From contig NZ_JADQDK010000001.1 in assembly GCF_019263705.2 (NCBI RefSeq), forward strand, positions 2,728,001-2,792,000: a DNA stretch of 64,000 nucleotides, read 5' to 3'. The position numbers and the translations under genes are program-made. Source of the DNA: Pseudonocardia abyssalis. Its GTDB lineage: Bacteria; Actinomycetota; Actinomycetes; Mycobacteriales; Pseudonocardiaceae. Within the stretch, counting starts at the first letter, position 1. Each line of letters begins with the position of its first letter. The notes under the pieces were generated by a model that did no database searches, was not told the origin of the DNA, and worked only from the letters and a program-made list of their open reading frames with translations. Positions 18,979 to 27,573 of the stretch are shown one piece after another.

Positions 18979-19664
18979 GCGACCCCACGACCCCCGCCGG
19001 CCTCGACGGGCACCTGCCCGCGCCCCGCCCGCGACCGGGACGCACCGTGCTCCTGGCGGTGCTCCTGCTGCTCGCGGCGGGGGCGGCGATGTGGGCGGCG
19101 CTCGACTCGGTCGGCCCGGGCCGGCTCGACACCCGGTTCCTCGGCGAGGCGGTCGAGTCCCGGACGGGCGGGCTGAACAGCGTCGCCGTCACGATCACCG
19201 AGATCGGCAACACGTTCGCGATGGGGCTGCTGGCCACCCTCACCGGGATCTGGTGCTGGGCGCGCGGGCGGCGGGTCGACGCGGTGTTCGTCGTCGCCAC
19301 GATGGCGGGGGCGGCACTGACCTTCCGGGGCATCAAGATCCTCGTCGACCGGCCACGGCCCCCCGCGTTCGCGCAGGTGGTGCGCGAGAGCAACGAGTCC
19401 CTGCCCTCGGGGCACGCCACGATGTCGATGGTCGTGATCGGGTCGCTGGTCGTGCTGTTCTGGGCCGGCCGGAGCACCGCGGCGCGCGTGACGATGGTCG
19501 TCGCGGCGGCGCTGTGGGTCGGGGCCGTCGGCTCGACCCGGATCTACCTGGGCGTGCACTGGTTCACCGACGTGCTCATCGGCTGGCTGCTCGGCGCGGC
19601 GTGGCTGGCGGGATGCGCGGCGACGTGGAGCTGGTGGCGCCGGCGCGCCGCCGTCACCGCGTGA
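18975..19664 (+). CDS. PAP2 family membrane phosphatase
   Basis: Integral membrane phosphatase of 229 residues that probably acts on lipid phosphates such as phosphatidate or undecaprenyl pyrophosphate. All three PAP2 motifs are present: [19 protein letters not shown], and [18 protein letters not shown], giving the two catalytic His and the Asp. Five or six hydrophobic helices are visible, the first at residues 27-47. GTG 18975 overlaps the pgi stop by 4 bp, so it is translationally coupled. The last 11 bp overlap the convergent TetR gene. Confidence 0.92.
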
Positions 19665-20175
19665 GACGGGCCGCGATCGCCGCCGCCCGCCGCGCGGGGG
19701 CGCCGGTGCGGTCGCGCAGCGCCGTGACGATCACGCCGTCGACCAGGATCACCAGCTGCTCGCCGAGCTCCTCGTCGCCGGCCAGCCCGCCCAGGTAGGC
19801 CGCGAGCATCGTCTTGTGGTCGGCGGCGACGCGGTGCGCCGCGCTGTCCGGGTCGGCGGCCTCGACCATCGCGTTGATCGCCGCGCAGCCGCGGAACCCG
19901 GGCTCGGCGAGCTGGTCGGCGAGCGCGTCGAACACCGCGGGCACCCCGCCCCCGCGGGCGTCGACGGCGGCCGCGAGGTCGGCGCGCCAGCGGGCGAGCC
20001 GCTCCCCCAGCACCGTGACGACCAGGTCGTCCTTGCCGGGGAAGTGCCGGTAGAACGACGCGCGTCCGACGCCGGACTCGGCGAGCAGCCGCTCCACCCC
20101 CACCGCCCGGATGCCCTCGGCGTAGAAGAGGCGCTCGGCGGCGGCGATCAGTCGGTCACGGGCGGCGGTGGGCAC
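19654..20175 (-). CDS. TetR family transcriptional regulator
   Basis: Repressor of 173 residues, a little short for the family. The N-terminal helix-turn-helix is clear at residues 25-47 (VERLLAESGVGRASFYRHF followed by GKDDLV). The C-terminal ligand domain (CAAINAMVEAADPDSAAH) resembles the TetR subgroup that responds to small electrophiles or drugs. GTG 20175. It is divergent from the oxidase-like gene at 20222 and an imperfect 22-bp palindrome lies between them, so mutual control is likely. Confidence 0.9.
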   Translation of the reverse strand: MPTAARDRLIAAAERLFYAEGIRAVGVERLLAESGVGRASFYRHFPGKDDLVVTVLGERLARWRADLAAAVDARGGGVPAVFDALADQLAEPGFRGCAAINAMVEAADPDSAAHRVAADHKTMLAAYLGGLAGDEELGEQLVILVDGVIVTALRDRTGAPARRAAAIAARLTR

Positions 20176-20193
20176 GAACCGACCCTAGCGCAG

Positions 20194-20215
20194 AACGGCA
20201 CCGATCGGTACCGTT
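20194..20215. promoter_or_regulatory. 22-bp TetR-type operator palindrome
   Basis: AACGG-N-ACCGATCGGT-N-CCGTT: a symmetric sequence broken only at one pair of positions. It lies midway between the TetR start (20175) and ATG 20222. Size and place are those of a TetR autoregulatory operator. Confidence 0.7.
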
Positions 20216-20221
20216 TGCTCC

Positions 20222-20827
20222 ATGAGTCGTTACGCGCAGCTCGCGTTCACCGATCCCGTCCGCGAGGTCCAGGCCGAGCGGGGCAGCGCCGCCGCCATGG
20301 CCCGGATGCTCGACGACGTGCCGATCGACGTACTGGGACCGGCCGAGTCGGAGTTCCTGAGCGAGCGCGACGGCATCTACCTGGCGACGGTCGGCGCCAC
20401 CGGCTGGCCCTACGTCCAGCACCGTGGCGGCCCGCCCGGTTTCCTGCACGTGCTCGACGAGCACACGCTGGGCTTCGTCGACGTCCGCGGCAACCGCCAG
20501 TACGTCTCCGCGGGCAACCTGCGCCACGACGACCGCGTCGCCGTGTTCGCGATGGACTACGCACTCCAGCGGCGGCTCAAGCTGCTCGGCCGGGCCGAGA
20601 TCCTCGCGCTGGACGCCGACGCAGGCCTGACCGAGCGGCTCTCCGACGTCGTCACCGACGGGAAGCCGGAGCGCGTCGTGCTGATCCACGTCGAGGGCGT
20701 CCAGCCGAACTGCCCGCAGCACATCACCCCCCGCTGGTCCGAGGCCGAACTGACCGACGCGCTGCGGCCCCTGCGCGAGCGCCTCGCCGCGCTGGAGGCG
20801 GAGAACGCCCGGCTCAGGGCGGGCTGA
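20222..20827 (+). CDS. Pyridoxamine 5'-phosphate oxidase-like FMN protein
   Basis: Protein of 201 residues with the FMN-binding split barrel: GIYLATVGATGWPYVQHRGG, LGFVDVRGNRQYVSAGNL and DRVAVFAMDYALQRRLKLLG. True PNPOx enzymes share this fold, but here the length and the C-terminal HITPRWSEAELTDALRP-type segment are those of uncharacterised relatives that may reduce quinones or bind flavin. ATG 20222. Divergent from the TetR gene and probably its target. The end has a short coiled-coil-like stretch (LRERLAALEAENARLRAG). Confidence 0.82.
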   Translation: MSRYAQLAFTDPVREVQAERGSAAAMARMLDDVPIDVLGPAESEFLSERDGIYLATVGATGWPYVQHRGGPPGFLHVLDEHTLGFVDVRGNRQYVSAGNLRHDDRVAVFAMDYALQRRLKLLGRAEILALDADAGLTERLSDVVTDGKPERVVLIHVEGVQPNCPQHITPRWSEAELTDALRPLRERLAALEAENARLRAG

Positions 20828-20867
20828 ACGGCCCGCCGCGCACCGGCCTGCTCCGCGTGACGCGCCG

Positions 20868-21010
20868 TGCAGCACCACCCAGGTCCCGCCGCGGGAACGG
20901 ACCCGCGCCACCGCCACGCCGCCGTCCCCGCTCGCCGCCCGCGCGGCCACCGTCAGCACCGCGGTGGGCAGACGGCCGGCGTCGACGTCGCCGTCGGGCA
21001 GCTCGGCGAG
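20868..21010 (-). pseudogene. Remnant of a helix-turn-helix/GAF-type regulator gene
   Basis: On the minus strand this stretch reads ELPDGDVDAGRLPTAVLTVA and then VAVARVRSRGGTWVVLHGA, which resembles the middle of the large LuxR-type actinobacterial regulators that carry a PAS/GAF-like region (RVRxxxGRWxxLHxS pattern). There is no start, no DNA-binding domain and no continuation on either side. The remnant stops abruptly next to the cupin gene, suggesting a deletion junction near 21010. Boundaries are approximate. Confidence 0.35.
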
Positions 21011-21014
21011 TCAC

Positions 21015-21425
21015 ATGATCGACGGCAAGGACACCGACGGCCGGTTCGCACTGGTCCAGCACCTCTTCGAGCCCCGCGCGCTGGCCGTGCCGATGCACCG
21101 CCACCACGACGAGGACGAGTACACCTACGTGCTCACCGGCCGGATCGGTGCGGTGCTGGGCGGCGAGGAGCTGGTCGCCGAACCCGGTGACCTGCTGTTC
21201 GAGCCCCGCGACCAGTGGCACACGTTCTGGAACGCCGGCGACGAGCCGGCCGCCGTGCTGGAGCTCGTCTCGCCCGCCGGGCTGGAGGAGCTGTTCCGGT
21301 CGTTCGCGACGCTCACCGCGGAGCCCTCGCCGGAGGAGCCGGCGGGGATGGCCGCCCGGTACGGCCGCGACCTGGACTTCCCGGCCACCGGCCCGGTACT
21401 GGAGCGGCACGGGCTGACGTTCTAG
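21015..21425 (+). CDS. Cupin domain protein, possibly 5'-truncated
   Basis: Protein of 136 residues from ATG 21015 with a complete cupin barrel: GRFALVQHLFEPRALAVPMH, the metal motif HRHHDEDEYTYVLTGRIG and EPGDLLFEPRDQWHTFWNAG. Homologous single cupins usually have 15-20 more residues before this point. The in-frame upstream codons to GTG 20964 overlap a remnant of an unrelated gene on the other strand, so the original 5' end may have been lost. The core fold is intact, so the product could still be functional. The stop shares CTAG with the convergent glycosylase stop. Confidence 0.75.
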   Translation: MIDGKDTDGRFALVQHLFEPRALAVPMHRHHDEDEYTYVLTGRIGAVLGGEELVAEPGDLLFEPRDQWHTFWNAGDEPAAVLELVSPAGLEELFRSFATLTAEPSPEEPAGMAARYGRDLDFPATGPVLERHGLTF

Positions 21426-22216
21426 CGCTGCTCCTTCGCGCACCACCACGTGGAGCGGCCGCCGACGGTGCCGTGCAGCATGTGCGAGCCGCAGCGCGGG
21501 CACGCGGCGTCGGCGTTGCGGTACGGGATGACCTCGCCGGTGTGCACGCCGCCGTGCGCGATGGCCGCCTTCAACGAGGACTCCAGGCTGTCGTAGAGGC
21601 GGTCGAGGTCCTTGGGGCGCAGCTCGTCGGCGGGCTTCGCCGGGGAGATCGACGCCTGCCACAGCGTCTCGTCGGCGAGCAGGTTGCCGACGCCGGCGAG
21701 GACGGTCTGGTCGAGCAGCCGCGCCTTGACCGCGGAGTGCCCGCGCCCGACGCGGGTGCGGAACTCGTCGCGGGTGATCATCTCGGCGTCGGGGCCCAGC
21801 GCCTCGTGGTCCGGGTCGAGGCGGACGCGGCCGAGGCGGCGCTTGTCGAACAGCCGCAGCGAGCCGCCGTCGGCGAAGTTCATCGTGAAGCGGTCCCACT
21901 CGGGCTTGCGGGCGCCCGGGTTGCGGTGCTCGGGCCCGGTCGGCCCGACCTTCCCGTCGACGACGATCTGCCCGCCCATCCCCAGGTGGATGCCCAGCTC
22001 CGGCCCCGCGTCGCCGCGCACCGAGGTCTCGCACCACATCGTCTTGCCCCGCCGGTGCGCCGCGGTGAGCTCGCCGCCGACGAGCGCGGCCGCGATCTGG
22101 CCGGGCGGGTGGGGGCGGCACACCCAGTCGTCGTTGTCGTCGATCGAGGCGATCTCGCGGTGCAGGGCGTCGCGCAGGACCGTGCGGGCCAGCTCGACCT
22201 CGGGCAGTTCGGGCAC
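21422..22216 (-). CDS. Fpg/Nei family DNA glycosylase
   Basis: Base-excision repair enzyme of 264 residues that removes oxidised bases and nicks the abasic site. The start PELPEVELARTVLRDAL gives the catalytic Pro2 and Glu3 after GTG 22216. KTMWCETSVRGDAGPELGIH gives the usual middle-domain strand, and LLADETLWQASISPAKPA the helix-two-turn-helix. The C-terminal zinc finger is odd: CPRC and WWC supply three cysteines, but the fourth position is Glu (CAKEQR). Either the finger uses another ligand or this subfamily lacks stable zinc. Divergent from the NHL/thioredoxin gene. Confidence 0.92.
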   Translation of the reverse strand: MPELPEVELARTVLRDALHREIASIDDNDDWVCRPHPPGQIAAALVGGELTAAHRRGKTMWCETSVRGDAGPELGIHLGMGGQIVVDGKVGPTGPEHRNPGARKPEWDRFTMNFADGGSLRLFDKRRLGRVRLDPDHEALGPDAEMITRDEFRTRVGRGHSAVKARLLDQTVLAGVGNLLADETLWQASISPAKPADELRPKDLDRLYDSLESSLKAAIAHGGVHTGEVIPYRNADAACPRCGSHMLHGTVGGRSTWWCAKEQR

Positions 22217-22273
22217 GGCCCCATCCTGGCGCGCGGCGGGAACAGTCGCGCGGCGAGGCGGGTTGGGCCCGGA

Positions 22274-24037
22274 GTGGACCGCATGCGGGTACGCGCGCCC
22301 GAGCTGCGCGGGCGGCGCTGGCTGAACACCGGCGGCGCCGACGTCACGCTCGCCGACCTGCGCGGCAAGATCGTCCTGCTCGACTTCTGGACGTTCTGCT
22401 GCGTCAACTGCCTGCACGTCCTCGACGAGCTGCGCGAGCTGGAGGAGCGGTTCGCCGACGTGCTCGTGGTGGTCGGGGTGCACTCGCCGAAGTTCGTGCA
22501 CGAGGCCGACCCGGACGCCGTCGAGGCCGCGGTGGAGCGCTACGGCGTCACGCACCCCGTCCTCGACGACCCCGAGCTGGGCATGTGGGACGCCTACGCC
22601 GCCCGCGCCTGGCCGACACTCGTCGTGATCGACCCGGCGGGGTACGTCGTCGCGCAGATGGCCGGGGAGGGGCACGCGCACGGGCTCGGGGTGCTGCTGG
22701 CCGAGCTCGTCGAGACCCACGCCGACGCCCTGCACCGCGGCGACGGGCCCTACGTCGCGCCACCGGAGCCGCAGACGGCGCTGCGCTTCCCGGGCAAGGT
22801 GATCACGCTCCCCGCGGGCACGTTCCTCGTCTCCGACACCGCCCACCACCAGCTCGTCGAGCTCGAGCCGGACCTCGTCACCGAGCGCCGCCGCATCGGT
22901 TCCGGGGAGCGCGGCGCGCCGTTCTCCGAGCCGCAGGGGCTGCTCCTGCTCCCCGACGGCGACGTGCTCGTCGCCGACTCGGTGAACCACACGATCCGCC
23001 GGGTCCACCTCGCCGACGGGACCGTCTCGACCGTCGCGGGCACCGGTGGGCAGTTGCGCACGAGGGTCGAGGTCGGGGACACCTCCGACGAGCTGTCGAC
23101 GCCGTGGGACCTCGCGTGGTGGGACGGGCGGGTCGTCGTCGCGATGGCGGGCCCGCACCAGCTGTGGACGGTCGACCCGGCCACCGGTGTCGCGACCGTG
23201 CTCGCCGGCACGACGAACGAGGGCCTGCGCGACGGCCCGCCGTCCGACGCGTTCTTCGCCCAGCCCTCGGGGCTCGCGGTCTCCCCCGACGGCACGCTGT
23301 GGATCGCCGACTCCGAGACGTCGGCGCTGCGGTCCCTCGTCGCCTCCCCCACCGTCGGCGCGGAGGTGACCACCGCCGTCGGACTCGGGCTGTTCGACTT
23401 CGGCCACCGCGACGGCGACGCCGACCAGGCCCTGCTGCAGCACCCGCTCGGGGTGGCGGTGCTGCCCGACGGGTCGATCGCGGTCGCCGACACCTACAAC
23501 GGTGCCCTGCGCCGCTACGACCCCGCGACCCGCACCGTCTCCACGCTCGCCCGTGACCTGCGCGAACCGTCCGACGTCCTGGTCGACGGTGACACGCTCG
23601 TGGTCGTCGAGTCCGCGGCGCACCGGCTGGTGCGGGTGCCGATCCCGGCGAGCACGCGCGTCGACGCCGGGGCTCATCGGGTCCGGCGGGCCCGGACCGA
23701 TCTCTCCCCCGGCCCGCTGACGCTGCACGTCGACTTCGTCCCGCCCACCGGCCAGCACCTCGACGCCCGCTTCGGCGACCCGACCTCCCTGACGGTGGTG
23801 GCCTCCCCACCGGAGCTGCTGCTCTCCGGCGGCGGCACCTCCCCCGGGTTGACGCGCGACCTGGTGCTCGCCGCCGACGGGGAGGGCGTGCTGCAGATCA
23901 GCGTGGCCGCGGCGGCCTGCGACGACGGCGACGGCGTGTTCGCCGCCTGCCACCGCTACCAACAGGACTGGGGCATCCCGCTGCGCCTGATGCCGGGAGC
24001 CCCGGACACCCTGACCCTCCCGCTGCGTAGCACCTAG
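22274..24037 (+). CDS. Thioredoxin-like plus NHL-repeat protein (NHLRC2-like)
   Basis: Protein of 587 residues. Residues about 1-150 are a thioredoxin-like domain: LRGKIVLLDFWTFCCVNC, with CVNC as the redox pair, and ARAWPTLVVIDPAG. Residues about 185-460 form an NHL beta-propeller with repeats such as SEPQGLLLLPDGDVLVADS and QPSGLAVSPDGTLWIADS. A beta-rich C-terminal domain of about 100 residues follows. This is the architecture of NHLRC2, for which no enzymatic reaction is established. GTG 22274 or ATG 22283 may be the start. No signal peptide is seen. Confidence 0.9.
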   Translation: MDRMRVRAPELRGRRWLNTGGADVTLADLRGKIVLLDFWTFCCVNCLHVLDELRELEERFADVLVVVGVHSPKFVHEADPDAVEAAVERYGVTHPVLDDPELGMWDAYAARAWPTLVVIDPAGYVVAQMAGEGHAHGLGVLLAELVETHADALHRGDGPYVAPPEPQTALRFPGKVITLPAGTFLVSDTAHHQLVELEPDLVTERRRIGSGERGAPFSEPQGLLLLPDGDVLVADSVNHTIRRVHLADGTVSTVAGTGGQLRTRVEVGDTSDELSTPWDLAWWDGRVVVAMAGPHQLWTVDPATGVATVLAGTTNEGLRDGPPSDAFFAQPSGLAVSPDGTLWIADSETSALRSLVASPTVGAEVTTAVGLGLFDFGHRDGDADQALLQHPLGVAVLPDGSIAVADTYNGALRRYDPATRTVSTLARDLREPSDVLVDGDTLVVVESAAHRLVRVPIPASTRVDAGAHRVRRARTDLSPGPLTLHVDFVPPTGQHLDARFGDPTSLTVVASPPELLLSGGGTSPGLTRDLVLAADGEGVLQISVAAAACDDGDGVFAACHRYQQDWGIPLRLMPGAPDTLTLPLRST

Positions 24038-24051
24038 CCGCTGCGTAGCAC

Positions 24052-25458
24052 CTAGCCCAGGAGCAACAGCGTCCACCGGCCGTCGGGGGCGGGCGCGACC
24101 AGCGCGGGCGCCGTCCGGTCGGCCACCCCGGACGCGGGGAGGTCGGTCCGGGAGAGCACCGTCAGGTCGTCCGTCACGTCGGCGACGGTGAGCTCGACCG
24201 GGTCGCCGACGACGAGCCCGTCGAGCAGCTCGGCGGGGACCCGGACCAGCTCCCCCACCCGCCCGGTCGTCGGGGGCAGGCCGTCCGGTCCGGGGGCGAC
24301 GACCGGCACGACGACGCGCCGGTCACGGGTGGCGACGACGGTGTCGGAGGTCCCGACCGCGTCGACGGGCCCGACGGCGTCAGCGGGCGGCGCAGCAGGA
24401 CCGGTCGGCGCAGCAGGACCGGGCGGCGCAGCAGGACCGGTCGGCGCAGCAGGACCGGTCGGCGCAGGCGCGGCCGCGAGCAGACCCGGCGACGGAGCCG
24501 CGTCGTGCGGTGCGGCCGGGTCCGACGGCGAGGGTGCGGCGGGCTGCGTGGCCCCCGCGCTGCCGGACGACGGGACGACGTCCGCCGGTGTTCCGGGGAC
24601 CGCGGGACCCGGGACCCCGCGGCCGCCGTCGGACGGCTCCGCACCGCCGGCCCCCGCCGACGACCCGACGAGGCGACTGCGCCCCGCGGCGGGAACGGCG
24701 GCCGAGAGGCCGGCCGCGAGGATCTCCCCCTGCTCCGGGCCCGCCGCCCGGACCTCGTCGGGCACCGCGTCACGCAGCCCGTCGGGCAACGGGGCGGGCG
24801 GCGCGTCGAACACCTCGGGCACCGGGATCGGCGCGGGGGCCGGCGCGGGCCGCGCAGGCACCAGCCCGGGGTCGCCGAGGGCGGCGGGGCGGGTGGCACC
24901 CAGGTACTCGTCGCCGGGGTACCGGTACCGGGCGACCTGCACCGGCCGCCCGCGCGACGGTGCGTTGACCATCGTCCCGTCGCCCAGGTAGAGCCCGACG
25001 TGGTAGACGCGCTCGGGGACGCCGTAGAAGACGAGGTCGCCGGGCTGCAGAGGGGCGTCGGCGGGCACGCCGGGTCCCGCGTAGTACTGGGTGTGCGCGG
25101 TCCGCGGCAGGGCGACGCCCGCTGCGGCGTAGGCGTGGTGGGTGAGGCCGGAGCAGTCGAAGCCGGTGTCACCCGCGGCCGGACCGTCACCGCCCCACTC
25201 GTAGGGCGACCCGAGCTGCGCGAGCGCCGCCTCCACCGCCACCCCGGCGATCTCCTCCACCCGGTCCGCGGCCGGGGCCACGACCAGCGGCACGGCACCC
25301 GGCACGATCCCGGGCGGCGCGGCCGCCGGCAGCCCCGCGACGATCGCGGCCAGCACGAGCGTCCCGATCGCCGCACGCACCAGCGGGACCGGCGGAGCCT
25401 GCCGGCGGCGGTGGCGCCCCCGGTACGGGCGGTGACGGGACGCGGGCGGGATCGACAC
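24052..25458 (-). CDS. NlpC/P60 peptidoglycan hydrolase with Ala/Pro-rich tail
   Basis: Exported cell-wall endopeptidase of 468 residues. A basic start and the hydrophobic LVRAAIGTLVLAAIVAGLPA form a signal or anchor. The NlpC/P60 domain (about 70-190) shows the catalytic Cys in GFDCSGLTHHAYAAAG and His in VYHVGLYLGDG. A tail of about 270 residues, rich in Ala, Pro and Gly, contains hexapeptide repeats GPAAPT/GPAAPP encoded by the 18-bp DNA repeats at 24389-24460, then a beta-rich end (RVGELVRVPAELLDGLVVGD). The tail may span or bind the wall. GTG 25458. Confidence 0.9.
   Translation of the reverse strand: MSIPPASRHRPYRGRHRRRQAPPVPLVRAAIGTLVLAAIVAGLPAAAPPGIVPGAVPLVVAPAADRVEEIAGVAVEAALAQLGSPYEWGGDGPAAGDTGFDCSGLTHHAYAAAGVALPRTAHTQYYAGPGVPADAPLQPGDLVFYGVPERVYHVGLYLGDGTMVNAPSRGRPVQVARYRYPGDEYLGATRPAALGDPGLVPARPAPAPAPIPVPEVFDAPPAPLPDGLRDAVPDEVRAAGPEQGEILAAGLSAAVPAAGRSRLVGSSAGAGGAEPSDGGRGVPGPAVPGTPADVVPSSGSAGATQPAAPSPSDPAAPHDAAPSPGLLAAAPAPTGPAAPTGPAAPPGPAAPTGPAAPPADAVGPVDAVGTSDTVVATRDRRVVVPVVAPGPDGLPPTTGRVGELVRVPAELLDGLVVGDPVELTVADVTDDLTVLSRTDLPASGVADRTAPALVAPAPDGRWTLLLLG
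24389..24460. repeat. 18-bp tandem repeats inside the NlpC/P60 gene, 4 copies
   Basis: Four in-frame units of GGCGCAGCAGGACCGGTC form (24389, 24407, 24425, 24443; the second has one change), followed by a partial one. They encode GPAAPT/P hexapeptides. Such repeats can gain or lose units without a frameshift. Confidence 0.85.
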
Positions 25459-25513
25459 ACCGCAGAGCCTCCCCCGACACCCCGGCCCGCCACATCACAC
25501 GGACGGTGACGAC

Positions 25514-26155
25514 TCAGGTACCCAACCAGGTGAGAACGGCCTTGACCCGACGGTGGTCGTCGCCCGACGGGGGCAGCCCGAGCTTGGCGAAGATCGACGA
25601 GATGTGCTTCTCCACCGCCCCCTGCCCGACGACGAGCGCACGCCCGATCGCGGCGTTCGTCCGGCCCTCGGCCATCAGCCCGAGCACCGCGCGCTCGCGC
25701 GGTGACAGCGTGTCGAGGGGGTCGCGGCGGCGGCGGTGCGCGAACAGGGCGGAGACCACCTCGGGGTCGAGCACGGTGCCGCCGTCGACGACGCGGACCA
25801 GGGCGTCGGACAGGTCATCGAGCCGCGCGACGCGGTCCTTGAGCAGGTACCCGACACCCCCGCCGCCGCTGAGCAGGTCGGCCGCGTAGGTCTCCTCGAC
25901 GTACTGCGACAGCACCAGGATCGCCGTCCCGGGCGTCTCCCGGCGCACCGTCAGGGCCGCGCGCAGGCCCTCGTCGGTGAACGTCGGTGGCATCCGGACG
26001 TCGACGACCGCGACGTCGGGGCGGTGCTCGGCGACGGCCGCGACGAGTGCCTCCCCGTCGCCCACCGCCGCAACGACCTCGGCCCCCGCCTCGTCGAGCA
26101 GCCGGACCAGGCCCTCGCGCAGCAGCAGCGAGTCCTCCGCCAGTACGACCCGCAC
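25514..26155 (-). CDS. Two-component response regulator, NarL/LuxR type
   Basis: DNA-binding response regulator of 213 residues. The receiver domain begins MRVVLAEDSLLLREGLVRLL; the phospho-acceptor Asp is in VAVVDVRMPP (about 52), and the conserved Lys is in YLLKDRV (about 105). The C-terminal LuxR helix-turn-helix contains LSPRERAVLGLMAEGRTNAA and VEKHISSIFAKLGL. GTG 26155 begins directly after the TAG of the histidine kinase gene with no spacer, so the pair is translationally coupled. Confidence 0.95.
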   Translation of the reverse strand: MRVVLAEDSLLLREGLVRLLDEAGAEVVAAVGDGEALVAAVAEHRPDVAVVDVRMPPTFTDEGLRAALTVRRETPGTAILVLSQYVEETYAADLLSGGGGVGYLLKDRVARLDDLSDALVRVVDGGTVLDPEVVSALFAHRRRRDPLDTLSPRERAVLGLMAEGRTNAAIGRALVVGQGAVEKHISSIFAKLGLPPSGDDHRRVKAVLTWLGT

Positions 26156-27382
26156 CTACACCCCCACCAGCGGGATCGCCGCCGTCAGCACCGTGGGCCC
26201 GCCGGCCGGGCTCACGAGGTCGAACGCACCCTCCACCGCGGCGAGCCGGTCGGCAAGACCCGCGAGCCCGTGCCCCTTGCCGAGGTGTGCGCCACCGCGC
26301 CCGTCGTCGCGGACCTGCACCAGCACGCGGTCGTCGTCGACGCCGACCGTCACGACGCACTGCGACGCCCGCGCGTGCTTCGCCACGTTCGTGAGCGACT
26401 CGGTGACGACGAAGTAGGCCGTGTTCTCCACCGCGGCGGCCATCCGGACGCCGTCGGGCAGATCGACGTCGAGGACGACCGGGGTCGGGCACCGGGCCGC
26501 CGCGGCCGCGAGCGCCGGGCCCAGGCCGCGGTCGGCGAGGATCGGGGGCGCGATGCCGCGGGACAGCGCGCGCAGCTCCGCGAGCGCCTCCCGGCTCTGC
26601 GCGAGGGCCTCGGCCACGAGCGGCCGGGCACGCTCCGGGTCGTCGTCGAGGCGGCGGGCGACGGTCTCCAGGTCCATGTTGAGCCGGACGAGCCGCTGCT
26701 GCGGTCCGTCGTGGATGTCGCGCTCGACGCGCCGCAGCGTCTGGGCCTCCGCCTGCACCGCGGAGCGCCTGCTCGACTCCAGCGACTCCGCCCGCGCCCG
26801 CAGCGCAGCCGTCTCGTTCGTGAGCAGGCCGCGGACGAGCCCGGCCTGCACCGCGACGAGCGCGCGCAGCATCCACGGCAGCGTCAGCAGGAGGACCACC
26901 CCGATCGCGGTGTTCAGTGCGATCTCGCCGAGCCGCGAGTCGACGCCGGTGATCAGCCCGAACAGCCCGTTCGGTTCGTCGTCGCGCGGCAACGCCCACT
27001 CCCACAGCACGTAGAGGACCCCGCCCGCCCCGCCCACACCCCAGACGACCGCGAGGGAGAACGTGATCACGTGCACCGGGAACGCGACGACGGCGTGCAG
27101 CAGGTCACGCCAGGACTGGGGGTCGGCCAGCCACGACCACCACCGGCGCGGGGTGCGGTAGTGGTGCGCCTTCAGCGTGATCCCGGCGGTCCGGACCAGC
27201 GCCCGCTCGGCCCGCGCGAAGCCGCGTGCGGCGGCCAGCACCCCGACCAGGACCGGCACCCCGAGCCAGACGACCAGCGTCCCCACCCCGGCCGACGTCC
27301 CCGCCACGGCGACGACGAACGCGGCGACCCCGAGGGGGAGGCCGGGCAGCAGGTAGGCGTAGGAGCGTGCGATCCGACTCAT
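26156..27382 (-). CDS. Two-component sensor histidine kinase, HisKA_3 type
   Basis: Membrane sensor of 408 residues. The N-terminal part holds about four to five hydrophobic segments with little extracellular loop, a sensor type that detects membrane state. The dimerisation/phosphotransfer helix has RRVERDIHDGPQQRLVRLN, with the phospho-acceptor His at about 224. The ATPase domain shows TESLTNVAKHARA (N box), VRDDGRGG and KGHGLAGLADRLAAVEG. ATG 27382. The response regulator follows immediately. The resemblance to LiaS/DesK-like kinases suggests an envelope-stress role, but that is inference. Confidence 0.94.
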   Translation of the reverse strand: MSRIARSYAYLLPGLPLGVAAFVVAVAGTSAGVGTLVVWLGVPVLVGVLAAARGFARAERALVRTAGITLKAHHYRTPRRWWSWLADPQSWRDLLHAVVAFPVHVITFSLAVVWGVGGAGGVLYVLWEWALPRDDEPNGLFGLITGVDSRLGEIALNTAIGVVLLLTLPWMLRALVAVQAGLVRGLLTNETAALRARAESLESSRRSAVQAEAQTLRRVERDIHDGPQQRLVRLNMDLETVARRLDDDPERARPLVAEALAQSREALAELRALSRGIAPPILADRGLGPALAAAAARCPTPVVLDVDLPDGVRMAAAVENTAYFVVTESLTNVAKHARASQCVVTVGVDDDRVLVQVRDDGRGGAHLGKGHGLAGLADRLAAVEGAFDLVSPAGGPTVLTAAIPLVGV

Positions 27383-27465
27383 GGCACCACTCTCGCTCCC
27401 CCGCGCGCCGCACCCCAGCCTGCGCTCCTCCCGGCGCAGGGTAGGGCCAACCCCACCACCCGCCA

Positions 27466-27533
27466 CCATGATCACCGGAAGTGGTGCGGCGAGATCACGG
27501 GCGGCATGTGTCGACCACTCCCGGCGATCATGG
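27466..27533. repeat. 68-bp intergenic inverted repeat (TGATC-ended family)
   Basis: 27466-27485 and 27514-27533 pair in 18 of 20 positions (outer arms CCATGATC/GATCATGG) around a 28-base loop. It sits between the divergent histidine kinase and PASTA genes, so it is not a simple terminator. In length and end sequence it matches the elements at 4400-4463 and 43142-43293. Confidence 0.6.
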
Positions 27534-27573
27534 CCGGGTGTAACGGAATCGGGCCGGCCAGCGGTAGCGGTGC

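Noticed and set aside
21422..24076. An 884-residue frame fusing the DNA glycosylase to upstream sequence
   Set aside because: The upstream part is antisense to the NHL/thioredoxin gene; Pro2 of the glycosylase must follow the start codon directly, fixing the start at 22216.
24174..25493. Alternative long frame over the NlpC/P60 gene
   Set aside because: The Cys-His catalytic motifs and signal peptide occur only in the 24052-25458 frame.
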